Below are positions 24,084-31,607 of a stretch of DNA of 64,000 nt, piece by piece. Numbering within the stretch: position 1 is the first letter of the stretch; every line of letters starts with the position of its first letter. This DNA comes from Oscillospiraceae bacterium (GTDB lineage Bacteria; Bacillota; Clostridia; Oscillospirales; Oscillospiraceae): positions 1-64,000 of the forward strand of contig SVLD01000006.1 in assembly GCA_015068125.1 (NCBI GenBank). The letters are read 5' to 3'. Under the pieces are notes generated by a model that did no database searches, was not told the origin of the DNA, and saw nothing but the letters and a program-made list of their open reading frames with translations. A program made the position numbers and the translations under genes.

Positions 24084-24530
24084 TTAAAAGGATTTATACA
24101 CCCAGATATACAGCTGATCGGGCTTGATCTTCAGAGTTTCCGCGCCGGAAACGGCGGAAGCGTATTGCTTTCCTTCATATTCCACGGTGCCCCAGGAAGT
24201 ATTTGCCAAGGTCTCATCGCTGGTATAGAGCATCCAGCAGCTGCTGTAATCCGCGGGGTTGTCAATGCCGTTAATGGATGTGATCATGCCGTTTTCCACA
24301 CGGAATTCCAGCTGACCTTTTTCCTTCAGGGTTTCCATGTATTCGATCAGAAGCATGTCGGTTTTGTCACCCATGGCTTCCTGGGTGGTTTTGATGACGA
24401 TATAGGTGTCGGAATCCTTGATGACCAGAGGCTCGCTCTTGCAGCCGGCAAGCAGCATGATGCCGGCGAGGATCAGGATCGCCAGCAGGCAAGATAGGGC
24501 TTTTTTGCATACATTTCTTGTTTTTTTCAT
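24084..24530 (-). CDS. DUF4430 (transcobalamin-like C-terminal) lipoprotein
   Basis: 148 residues. Signal peptide with lipobox LLAGC at residues ~26-30, so it is anchored on the outside of the membrane. The mature domain, especially CWMLYTSD...TLKIKPDQLYIWVYKSF, fits DUF4430, the family related to the C-terminal domain of animal transcobalamin and intrinsic factor. AGGAGG precedes the ATG. It is the first gene behind the cobalamin riboswitch and is followed directly by an ECF S component. A cobalamin-capturing surface protein that hands ligand to the S component is the natural reading, though binding is not shown by sequence alone. Confidence 0.8.
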   Translation of the reverse strand: MKKTRNVCKKALSCLLAILILAGIMLLAGCKSEPLVIKDSDTYIVIKTTQEAMGDKTDMLLIEYMETLKEKGQLEFRVENGMITSINGIDNPADYSSCWMLYTSDETLANTSWGTVEYEGKQYASAVSGAETLKIKPDQLYIWVYKSF

Positions 24531-24552
24531 AAATTTTACCTCCTAAAATACG

Positions 24553-24584
24553 AAAACTGCGGCACCAAAAACTTGGTGCCGCAG
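24553..24584 (-). terminator. Riboswitch terminator (expression platform)
   Basis: Twelve-base perfect arms (24557-24568 and 24573-24584) followed on the minus strand by TTTTCGTATTTT, between the cobalamin aptamer and the DUF4430 gene. Confidence 0.85.
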
Positions 24585-24640
24585 CCGTGTTTCTGCGACA
24601 AACGCACTTCTTTGTAATCTCGCAAAGAAGAGGGAAAAAT

Positions 24641-24840
24641 CCGTTTCGTAGGTCTTCTGACTCGTGCTTGCAGCTTCTGGGGATGCTGCGGCGGCTCTGC
24701 CTTCCCGGTTTTCACCAGTGACTGACTTTCGTCATAAGAGCCCGCCATAGGCACATACAGCGGCGGTACCGTCCGGGAATTTCACCCGGTTATCTTGTTC
24801 AGCAGCGCGGGTTCTTCGCCCGGACTGCCACGAAACTTCT
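24641..24840 (-). ncRNA. Cobalamin riboswitch
   Basis: Read on the minus strand, the conserved blocks appear in order: GGTGAAATTCCCGGAC, GCCGCTGTA, AGTCAGTCACTGGTG, GCCGCCGCAGC and GTCAGAAGACCTACG. P1 can form between AGTTTCGT (opposite 24838-24831) and ACGAAACG (opposite 24650-24643). Bound adenosylcobalamin (or another form) would favour the downstream terminator, so the operon is made when B12 is scarce. Confidence 0.93.
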
Positions 24841-24857
24841 ATCCAGTTGTCGAAAGT

Positions 24858-24886
24858 ATTCTACCACAGGGAAACTTTGCTGTCAA
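24858..24886 (-). promoter_or_regulatory. Promoter of the cobalamin operon, TTGACA-17-TAGAAT
   Basis: Minus strand: -35 at 24886-24881, -10 at 24863-24858, spacing 17. Confidence 0.88.
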
Positions 24887-24891
24887 GTGTT

Positions 24892-24958
24892 CTCCCTCCG
24901 TCACAAATCGTCACCAACGCGACGATTTGTGCCACCTCCCTCAAAGAAGGAGGCAAGG
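24892..24958. repeat. Single family P end, copy 4
   Basis: CTCCCTCCGTCACAAATCGTC...GACGATTTGTGCCACCTCCC...GGAGGCAAGG: one complete two-hairpin end without a partner. Inner arms (CACAAATCGTC) differ from those of other copies. Lies between the J-domain gene end and the cobalamin promoter. Confidence 0.8.
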
Positions 24959-24979
24959 GTAATTCCATCCCTTGTGACA

Positions 24980-25579
24980 TTAACAGCAGCCTCTGCCGCC
25001 GCAGCAAAACAGCTGGGCAAACCAGCACAGCAGCAGGTCGGCGCAGGGCGATCCCCGCAGAACAAATCCGCCGTAACGGTCTGCCTGCTCCCGGTAGACG
25101 GTTTCTCCGTTTTCGATATGGCGCAGCACCCGCAGGTATTCCGGATTGTCCGGCTCCATGCTCACCGCCTTGCGGATATGCTCCAAAGCCGTCACTTGGT
25201 TGCCCAGGCCGCCATGAGCCAGGGCGCTGATATAGTACCACCGGGCGTCCCGGTTGGTGGCGTTGCTGAGGATATTCAGCGCCTCCCGATACCGTCCCAT
25301 CTGCACATAGCGGTACGCGCCCACCTGATAGCGGTCATCATTGTCCGTATACTCCCCGTAGCCATAGGGGCCGTAGCCCGTCTGTCCGGCAGATGCTTTT
25401 TCGGGATTTTTTATCTGCTCGTAGGCGGCATTGACCTCCTGCATTTTTCTGGCAGCTTCCTCATCTCCGGGATTCAAATCCGGGTGATATTTCTTCGCCA
25501 GGCGGCGATAGGCACGCTTGATCTCTTCGTCCGAGGCATCGGGACTGACGCCAAGAACCTTATATGGATCGCTGATCAT
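24980..25579 (-). CDS. J-domain protein with TPR-like middle and Cys-rich tail
   Basis: 199 residues. Residues 1-70 form a J domain ([25 protein letters not shown] motif near 32-34) that would stimulate a DnaK ATPase. A helical stretch with one or two tetratricopeptide-like repeats follows ([11 protein letters not shown]..., [20 protein letters not shown]). The tail [18 protein letters not shown] is hydrophobic and carries five cysteines, which could anchor the protein in the membrane or bind metal. Its ATG overlaps the stop of the DUF5685 gene (ATGA), so the two are translationally coupled. Confidence 0.85.
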   Translation of the reverse strand: MISDPYKVLGVSPDASDEEIKRAYRRLAKKYHPDLNPGDEEAARKMQEVNAAYEQIKNPEKASAGQTGYGPYGYGEYTDNDDRYQVGAYRYVQMGRYREALNILSNATNRDARWYYISALAHGGLGNQVTALEHIRKAVSMEPDNPEYLRVLRHIENGETVYREQADRYGGFVLRGSPCADLLLCWFAQLFCCGGRGCC

Positions 25580-26397
25580 TTCCCTTCCTCCTCATTTTTT
25601 CTGCGAACACCGCACCACACGCCGCTGTACAGGATATTATCCAGAATATCCTTGTCCTGCACCAGGGGCAGCTTCTCAAATTCCTGTGTACATTTGGCCA
25701 TAGCCAGAATCAGATACTGATCCCAGCGCTGCCAGTCTTCCCCGGTTCCCATGGCCAGGTAGGGGTTATATTTCTTCCTGCGCTGATCCCGGCGGTAATC
25801 CATAGCTGCGTCAGCCAGGTAAATAAACCGGCCCAAGGCCATGCCCATTTTCCTTAAGGTCGGCGCCCAAAGATCCTCCTGACAGACCATCAGCTCCCCC
25901 ATGAGCTTGCCGAAGCAATTGGCCGGCTCGTCAGGATTGGCGCAGTTTTCCTCTTCCAGTTCATCCAACCGGCGAATATTCTCCCGGATGGCGGCGCACT
26001 GCCGGGGGTATTGCGTCTCAATGTCCGCAAAATGCTTACCGAAGACCCCGGACATGGCTTTGGCGGTCAGTTTTTTGTCATCGTTCCAGTCGTCCAGGGC
26101 TTTATAGTAGGCCAGAGCCACATTCATATCCGCGGCGTATTGGACGCTTTGGTTATCCACCCAGGGTCGTGGCTTTATCGGATGAATGCCGCAAGCCCGG
26201 TTGCCGGCAGTTTCCTCCGGCTCATACAGGCTCATGTGCAGCAGCGCCAAAAAGGCCATATCATACCGCAAGCCCAGCCGGGCAGCGGAGGAAGACCGGA
26301 GCCGGATCTGCCGACAGATGCCGCAGTAGACGCTATTATACCGCGTTTTTTGCTCCGGTGTCAATTCCCGGACATTGGCATTTACATATCCAAACAC
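25576..26397 (-). CDS. DUF5685 family protein
   Basis: 273 residues from a GTG start at 26397, preceded by AGGGGGA about 6 bases away; upstream in-frame ATGs would overlap the yihY gene. The N-terminus has a CxxC pair ([11 protein letters not shown]) and the body is mostly helical with a conserved aspartate-rich stretch ([20 protein letters not shown]), reminiscent of all-alpha isoprenoid-type or metal-binding folds. Function unknown. Coupled to a J-domain protein, as in many Clostridia, so possibly a chaperone client or partner. Confidence 0.78.
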   Translation of the reverse strand: MFGYVNANVRELTPEQKTRYNSVYCGICRQIRLRSSSAARLGLRYDMAFLALLHMSLYEPEETAGNRACGIHPIKPRPWVDNQSVQYAADMNVALAYYKALDDWNDDKKLTAKAMSGVFGKHFADIETQYPRQCAAIRENIRRLDELEEENCANPDEPANCFGKLMGELMVCQEDLWAPTLRKMGMALGRFIYLADAAMDYRRDQRRKKYNPYLAMGTGEDWQRWDQYLILAMAKCTQEFEKLPLVQDKDILDNILYSGVWCGVRRKNEEEGK

Positions 26398-26468
26398 AGC
26401 GCTTCCCCCTTTCTCTCTGCAGGTATCATAACGCTTGAATGTGAACAGGGCGTAAACATTGGAAAAAT

Positions 26469-27299
26469 TTATTTTTCCGCCTTTTCCATCAGCAGGCGGT
26501 TCAGCGCGCCGCCGTAAAACACAATGGAAAGGCAGCAGTAAAGCCACAGCATACTCAGCGCCATGGCATACACCGAGCCGTAGACGCTGGAATAGCTGGA
26601 AAAATGCTCAACATAATAGGAAAACAGTTTGGTAAAGATCAGCCATCCGGCAGAGGCCAGCACCGCCCCGGGAAGACTCTCCCGGAAGCTGTTTTTTCGG
26701 TTGGGCAGCATCATAAACATGGCGCTGAACAAGGCAGTCTGCAGCGCCAGCATCAGAAAAAAGCCCCAGTCCACCACTTCCGTCAGCAATATCCCCAGGC
26801 CGCCGGAGGCCGGTGGCAGCAATGACAGCAGCCCGTCGCCAAACACGCCAAGAACCAACGTTGCCAGCAGTACCAGCAAAAACAAAAACGTATAGACCAT
26901 GCTGATGAGCCGGGTCTGGACATAGCTCCGATTCTCCTGGACATCATAAATGGCATTGAGCCCCATCAGCAGGCCGTAGATTCCCCGGCTGGCAGACCAC
27001 AGCGTACCGATGGCAGATAAGGAAACCACCGCGGTGGAGGTGTGGGCATAGGTGCTGACGATGAGATTTTCCGCCGCACCCATCAGGGCTTCCGGCAGAA
27101 AGCCTTCCAGAAGCGCCAGCAGATCCCGGGCATCCCAGGGGGTATAACGCAGCAGACTCAGCAGCAGAACCAAAGCCGGAAACACCGCCAGGACGATAAA
27201 GTACCCGGCATGAGCCGCATGATTGGGGATCCGCATATCCCGGAGCCGCAGCAGCAGCGCGGCCGTTTTCCCGATGAGTCCGCCCTTCGGAAATTCCAT
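26469..27299 (-). CDS. YihY/BrkB family membrane protein
   Basis: 276 residues from ATG 27299 with AAGGAGGGG in front. Six hydrophobic segments and family motifs (HAAHAGYFIVLAVFPALVLLLS, WSASRGIYGLLMGLNAIYD) identify the YihY/BrkB family, once misnamed ribonuclease BN; its transport role is not established. It is first in a minus-strand run with DUF5685 and the J-domain protein. Confidence 0.88.
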   Translation of the reverse strand: MEFPKGGLIGKTAALLLRLRDMRIPNHAAHAGYFIVLAVFPALVLLLSLLRYTPWDARDLLALLEGFLPEALMGAAENLIVSTYAHTSTAVVSLSAIGTLWSASRGIYGLLMGLNAIYDVQENRSYVQTRLISMVYTFLFLLVLLATLVLGVFGDGLLSLLPPASGGLGILLTEVVDWGFFLMLALQTALFSAMFMMLPNRKNSFRESLPGAVLASAGWLIFTKLFSYYVEHFSSYSSVYGSVYAMALSMLWLYCCLSIVFYGGALNRLLMEKAEK

Positions 27300-27368
27300 A
27301 CCTTCCCCTCCTTGCACAAGCTCTTAATAGCTTATGTAGGAAAAAGGAAAAATATCAAGACGCATCAG

Positions 27369-27502
27369 CAATGCTCGCCCCTACACGCAATGTCGTTAGC
27401 ACTTGTAGGGGCGGCCATTGGCCGTCCAATCTGTCCTTCCGAGCGCAGGGCGTAAGACGTTGTATCGATCCCTCGAATCGCTACCCTCTCTCGGGATGAC
27501 AT
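27369..27502. repeat. Dispersed hairpin element, family S, copy 2
   Basis: GCTCGCCCCTACA, then TGTAGGGGCGGCCATTGGCCGTCC, then the GATCCCTCGAATCGCTACCCTCTCTCGGGATGA half of the long hairpin with CTTCCGAGCGCAG remnant. With the hairpin at 27532 it fills the 262-base gap between fakA and yihY. Confidence 0.7.
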
Positions 27503-27531
27503 AGGATTATGCTTTTCCCAAATACGCAACC

Positions 27532-27553
27532 GGGCGCGTTTTACAACGCGCCC
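27532..27553 (-). terminator. Hairpin downstream of fakA
   Basis: GGGCGCGTT/AACGCGCCC arms, TTAC loop, 9 bases after the fakA stop on the minus strand. No clear T-run, so termination strength is uncertain. Confidence 0.55.
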
Positions 27554-27561
27554 GTAATGCA

Positions 27562-29193
27562 TTATTCTGCGGAGATCATATAATAGTAAACCGGCTGGCC
27601 GCCGCTGAGGAGATTCACATCCGCATCGGGGCAGATTTCCGCGAAGATATCCGCAGCCTTCTGGGCGTGCTTTTCCTTCACATCCGCGCCGTAGTAAATG
27701 GTGATATACTCCTTGCCCTCGTCCCGAACCTTTTCTGCCAGGGACTTCAGCAGCACCTTGATATCCTTGCTGGTGCCGAACAGGGCGCTGCCATAGAGGG
27801 CCAGATAGTCACCCTCGTGGATCATGAAGCCGTCGAAATCGGAGTTCCGAGCGGCATAGGTGATCTGCATGGTATCCACAGTGCCCATAGCCTCGGTCAT
27901 AGCCGCCACATTCTCCTCTGTTTCCCCCTCGGGGTTGAAGCTGAGCATGGCGGTAATGCCCTGGGGAATGGTCTTGCTGGGGATGACCACCACATTCTTG
28001 GGAGTCAGGGCATCCACCTGCTGGGCAGCCATAATGATATTCTTATTGTTGGGCAACACATACACGGTTTCCGCAGGAACCTGATTCACAACCTCCAGGA
28101 TATCCTGGGTGCTGGGGTTCATGGTCTGACCGCCGGAGATGATGCCGTCCACACCCAGATTGCGGAACACATCGGCAATGCCGTCGCCCACGCAAACGGT
28201 GACCACGCCGATGGGCTTCTCGGGCTCTGCGATCTTGGGCGCCAGCTCCTGCTCGCTCATGACCTTCTCGGTGTGCTGCAGGCGCATATTCTCGATCTTT
28301 ACGGTTACGAAAGAGCCGTAGTCCATAGCCTCATGGAGAGCCTTGCCGGGGTCGTTGGTATGGACATGAACCTTGATGATCTCCTCGTCGTCCACCAGCA
28401 CCAGGCTGTCGCCCAGGCTGGACAGGAACTCCCGGAGCTTTTCGGGATCCAGGTCATTTTCCCGGGAGATGATGAACTCGGTGCAGTAGGTGAAGGTAAT
28501 GTCCTCGGTGTCGAAATCGCTGAAATCCGCGGCTTCCTTCACATCACCGGTGTCCAGCCCTTCGGGAACCACCACATCCTCGCCCCGCAGAGCCAGGAGC
28601 ATAGCCTCCAGCGCCACCAGCCAGCCCTTGCCGCCGGCATCCACAACACCGGCCTTCTTCAGCACCGGGTTCTGATTGGTAGTGTTGGCCAGGGCCACCT
28701 TTGCTTCGGCAATGGCAGCCTCGTGGACAAATTCAAAATAGTTATTCTCCTGGGACGCCTGGCGAGCCTTGGCGGCGGCCAGACGGGCCACAGTCAGAAT
28801 GGTGCCTTCGGCGGGCTTCATAACAGCCTTGTAGGCGGCGTCCACGCCCTCCTGGAGAGCCAGCGCCCACAGCACACCGTCACATTCCTCCACGCCCTTG
28901 AGCTTCTTGGAGATGCCCCGCAGCAGCAGGGATAAAATCACGCCGGAGTTGCCTCTGGCGCCCCGGAGCATGGCAGACGCCGTAGCGGCAGATGCCTTTT
29001 CCAGGGAGGGATCCTCCAGCTTCCGCAGGTCAGCGGCAGCGGCGTTGATGGTCATGGACATATTGGTGCCCGTATCGCCGTCGGGCACAGGGAAAACGTT
29101 CAGTTCATTCAGAGCCTGCTTATTGATCTCAATAGAAGCAGCCGCATTGATCATCAATCTGCGGAACTCGGCTCCGTTGATCGTTTGTCTCAC
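27562..29193 (-). CDS. fakA: Fatty acid kinase catalytic subunit FakA (DAK2 domain, YloV)
   Basis: 543 residues. N-terminal DAK2 (DhaL-like) domain with the Mg-ADP motif NVFPVPDGDTGTNMSMT and GARGNSGVI, then the FakA-specific middle and C-terminal domains. With a FakB carrier protein it phosphorylates exogenous fatty acids for phospholipid synthesis; FakB is not in the window. It lies 21 bases after asp23, the conserved yloU-yloV pair. Confidence 0.95.
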   Translation of the reverse strand: MRQTINGAEFRRLMINAAASIEINKQALNELNVFPVPDGDTGTNMSMTINAAAADLRKLEDPSLEKASAATASAMLRGARGNSGVILSLLLRGISKKLKGVEECDGVLWALALQEGVDAAYKAVMKPAEGTILTVARLAAAKARQASQENNYFEFVHEAAIAEAKVALANTTNQNPVLKKAGVVDAGGKGWLVALEAMLLALRGEDVVVPEGLDTGDVKEAADFSDFDTEDITFTYCTEFIISRENDLDPEKLREFLSSLGDSLVLVDDEEIIKVHVHTNDPGKALHEAMDYGSFVTVKIENMRLQHTEKVMSEQELAPKIAEPEKPIGVVTVCVGDGIADVFRNLGVDGIISGGQTMNPSTQDILEVVNQVPAETVYVLPNNKNIIMAAQQVDALTPKNVVVIPSKTIPQGITAMLSFNPEGETEENVAAMTEAMGTVDTMQITYAARNSDFDGFMIHEGDYLALYGSALFGTSKDIKVLLKSLAEKVRDEGKEYITIYYGADVKEKHAQKAADIFAEICPDADVNLLSGGQPVYYYMISAE

Positions 29194-29214
29194 TTGCTAT
29201 TCCTCCAAATTCTC

Positions 29215-29568
29215 TTAACCGATCATCATAGAATCGATATAGACATTCACTGCGCGAACCTGGGTGCCGGTGCACTTGGTGACCACATAGCGAACCTCGG
29301 AAATGATGGAGCTGCCCACTGCGCTGAGGTTCACACCGTTATCCACGATGATGTGCAGGTCGATGGAGATGGTATCATCCTCATGAAACTCCACCTTGAC
29401 TCCCTTGGACATGGATTCTTTCCGCAGCAGATGGTACACACCGTCGGTCACAGACCGGGCGGCCATGCCCTTGACGCCGAAGCAGTTGGAAGCAGCGGTG
29501 CCGGCGATCTCGGTATAAACGCTGGTGCTGACATTTACGCTGCCGTTTTCATTGTTCTGACGAATCAT
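29215..29568 (-). CDS. Asp23/Gls24 family envelope stress protein
   Basis: 117 residues with Asp23 family sequence (YTEIAGTAASNCFGVKGMA...DGVYHLL, VEFHEDDTISIDLHIIVDNGVNL). Family members lie at the membrane and are induced by alkaline or envelope stress. This is the YloU-type copy that habitually precedes fakA. gpmI is upstream in the same direction with a 40-base gap. Confidence 0.93.
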   Translation of the reverse strand: MIRQNNENGSVNVSTSVYTEIAGTAASNCFGVKGMAARSVTDGVYHLLRKESMSKGVKVEFHEDDTISIDLHIIVDNGVNLSAVGSSIISEVRYVVTKCTGTQVRAVNVYIDSMMIG

Positions 29569-29608
29569 AATCAGTACCCCCTGTAATGGTTAATATATGG
29601 TAACTTCC

Positions 29609-31171
29609 TTAGACCATGCTGTCTTCCCAGCAATCGGGAGCGGTAAGCCCCATCATGCGCACCACAGTGGGTGCCACATTTGCCAGGCCGTAGCTGCCAT
29701 CCTGAATGCTCCAGTCGTGATCCTTATCATAAATGATAAAGGGTACGGGATTCAGAGAGTGAGCAGTACGTACGGAAGTTTTGCCCTTCTTGGTTTCGGT
29801 CATCTGGTCGGCATTGCCGTGGTCGGCGGTGATAAGCACGGTGTAGCCGTACTTGTCAGCGGCCTCGAGGATGGCCGCGAGGCCCTGGTCTACGCACTCC
29901 ATGGCGTAAACCACAGCGTCCATAACGCCGGTGTGGCCAACCATGTCGCCGTTGGGGAAGTTGCAGCGCAGGAACTGGAAATCGCCGGATTCCATAGCGG
30001 CAACCATCTTCTCAGTGATTTCCTTGGACTTCATAGCGGGAGCCTGCTCGAAGGGGATCACATCGGAGGGGATCTCCTCATAGACCTCCAGCTCCTCGCA
30101 GACCTTGCCGGAGCGGTTGCCGTTCCAGAAGTAGGTCACATGGCCATATTTCTGGGTTTCGGACACAGCATACTCATGGATGCCGGCCTGGCACAGAACC
30201 TCGGTCAGGGTGTTCTTGATGACGGGAGGCTGCACCAGATAATTTTCGGGAATGTTCAGGTCGCCGTCGTACTGCAGCATACCGGCAAACTTCACGCCGG
30301 TGTAGCCGGGGCGGTCGAACTTGTCGAAATCCTTGCGGTCGAAGGCCAGGGAGATTTCCTGAGCCCGGTCGCCGCGGAAGTTAAACAGGATCACGCTGTC
30401 GCCGTTTGCGATCTTCGCCACGGGCTCACCGCTGCGAGCCACCACGAAGGCAGGCAGATCCTGGTCGATGCAGCCGGTCTCGGCCCGGTAAGTTTCGATC
30501 GCCTCCGCAGCGGAAGCGAACATTCTGCCCTGACCCTGGACATGGGTGCGCCAACCGGCCTCAACCATACCCCAGTTGGCTTCGTAGCGGTCCATGGTGA
30601 CCTGCATACGGCCGCCGCCGGAAGCGATGGCGTAATCACAGCCCGCGGTGTTCAGCTCAGCAAGCACACCCTCCAGCTGACCCACATACTCCAGAGCGGA
30701 GGTGGCAGGCACATCACGGCCGTCCAGCAAAATGTGGCAGTAAGCCTTGGTGACGCCCTCGGCCTTGGCCTGCTTCAGCAGGGCGATAAGGTGGGCGATA
30801 TTGGAGTGGACATTGCCGTCAGACAGCAGGCCCAGAAAATGCATAGCCTTGCCGGAAGCAGCGTTGGCCACCAGATCCTTCCAGGTGTTGGATGCGTACA
30901 GGGTGCCGTTTTCGATGGACTCGCCCACCAGCTTGGCGCCCTGGGAATAGACCTGACCGCAGCCCAGTGCATTGTGGCCCACCTCGGAATTGCCCATATC
31001 CTCATCGGAGGGCAGACCGACGGCAGTGCCGTGAGCCTTCAGATAAGTATGGGGACAGGTTGCCAGCAGGTGATCCAGGGTAGGAGTCTTGGCAACCACA
31101 ACCGCGTCGCCGCTGCCGCCGTCGCCCTTGCCCACGCCGTCCATAATGACTAATACAATCGGTTTTTCCAT
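29609..31171 (-). CDS. gpmI: 2,3-bisphosphoglycerate-independent phosphoglycerate mutase
   Basis: 520 residues from the ATG at 31171 (CGGAGG upstream; the longer frame from 31267 lacks a site). Mn-dependent glycolytic enzyme of the alkaline phosphatase superfamily. The phosphoserine nucleophile is S62 in MGNSEVGHNALG; metal ligands include the N-terminal MDG and HGNAD near the C-terminus. Probably co-transcribed with asp23 and fakA. Confidence 0.97.
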   Translation of the reverse strand: MEKPIVLVIMDGVGKGDGGSGDAVVVAKTPTLDHLLATCPHTYLKAHGTAVGLPSDEDMGNSEVGHNALGCGQVYSQGAKLVGESIENGTLYASNTWKDLVANAASGKAMHFLGLLSDGNVHSNIAHLIALLKQAKAEGVTKAYCHILLDGRDVPATSALEYVGQLEGVLAELNTAGCDYAIASGGGRMQVTMDRYEANWGMVEAGWRTHVQGQGRMFASAAEAIETYRAETGCIDQDLPAFVVARSGEPVAKIANGDSVILFNFRGDRAQEISLAFDRKDFDKFDRPGYTGVKFAGMLQYDGDLNIPENYLVQPPVIKNTLTEVLCQAGIHEYAVSETQKYGHVTYFWNGNRSGKVCEELEVYEEIPSDVIPFEQAPAMKSKEITEKMVAAMESGDFQFLRCNFPNGDMVGHTGVMDAVVYAMECVDQGLAAILEAADKYGYTVLITADHGNADQMTETKKGKTSVRTAHSLNPVPFIIYDKDHDWSIQDGSYGLANVAPTVVRMMGLTAPDCWEDSMV

Positions 31172-31283
31172 AAAATACCTCCGAAAATCGATGACATCGA
31201 TAAATTGGCAGATTACCAGTTGTACTATTTTACAACATTTCTGCGAAAGATACAAGCAATTTTTCATTTTTTCCCGAAATGAA

Positions 31284-31332
31284 CAAAAAACCTCCGGTCA
31301 TCGTGCTATTTTGCACAATTCCCCCGGAGGTT
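31284..31332 (-). terminator. Terminator for the recG transcript
   Basis: AACCTCCGG/CCGGAGGTT arms (31289-31297, 31324-31332) with an inner GTGC/GCAC hairpin, followed on the minus strand by TTTTTTG. It lies beyond the recG stop, downstream of a family S element. Confidence 0.8.
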
Positions 31333-31408
31333 ATTAAAAAAGTATTAAGCATCAGGGCTATTTTTGCTTATTCATTCGGTTTGGCACAGGGCGAACTGCG
31401 TTCGCTCA

Positions 31409-31604
31409 CGGACGGCCACTGGCCGCCCCTACCAGCCCGAGCCCACATTTTAATGTAGGGGCGAGCATTGCTCGTCCGCAAAGACTACCCTCCGCTGTCA
31501 TCCCGAGCGAAGCCGAGGGATCTATTCGCTTCCGTATAGGCGGTGTAGATCCCTCGAATCACGACCCTCCTCAAGATAACAAAGTGGCAGCATTTGCCGC
31601 CCTT
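31409..31604. repeat. Dispersed hairpin element, family S, copy 3
   Basis: CGGACGGCCACTGGCCGCCCCTA, spacer, TGTAGGGGCGAGCATTGCTCGTCCG, then the TCATCCCGAGCGAAGCCGAG-GGATCT / AGATCCCTCGAATC hairpin, ending GTGGCAGCATTTGCCGCCC. It directly abuts the recG stop codon. The rest of the 31172-31607 gap holds the terminator and the gpmI leader only. Confidence 0.75.
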
Positions 31605-31607
31605 TTG

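Noticed and set aside
24887-25720. 277-residue plus-strand frame opposite the J-domain gene
   Set aside because: Antisense frame beginning in a repeat and lying over a well-supported gene pair.
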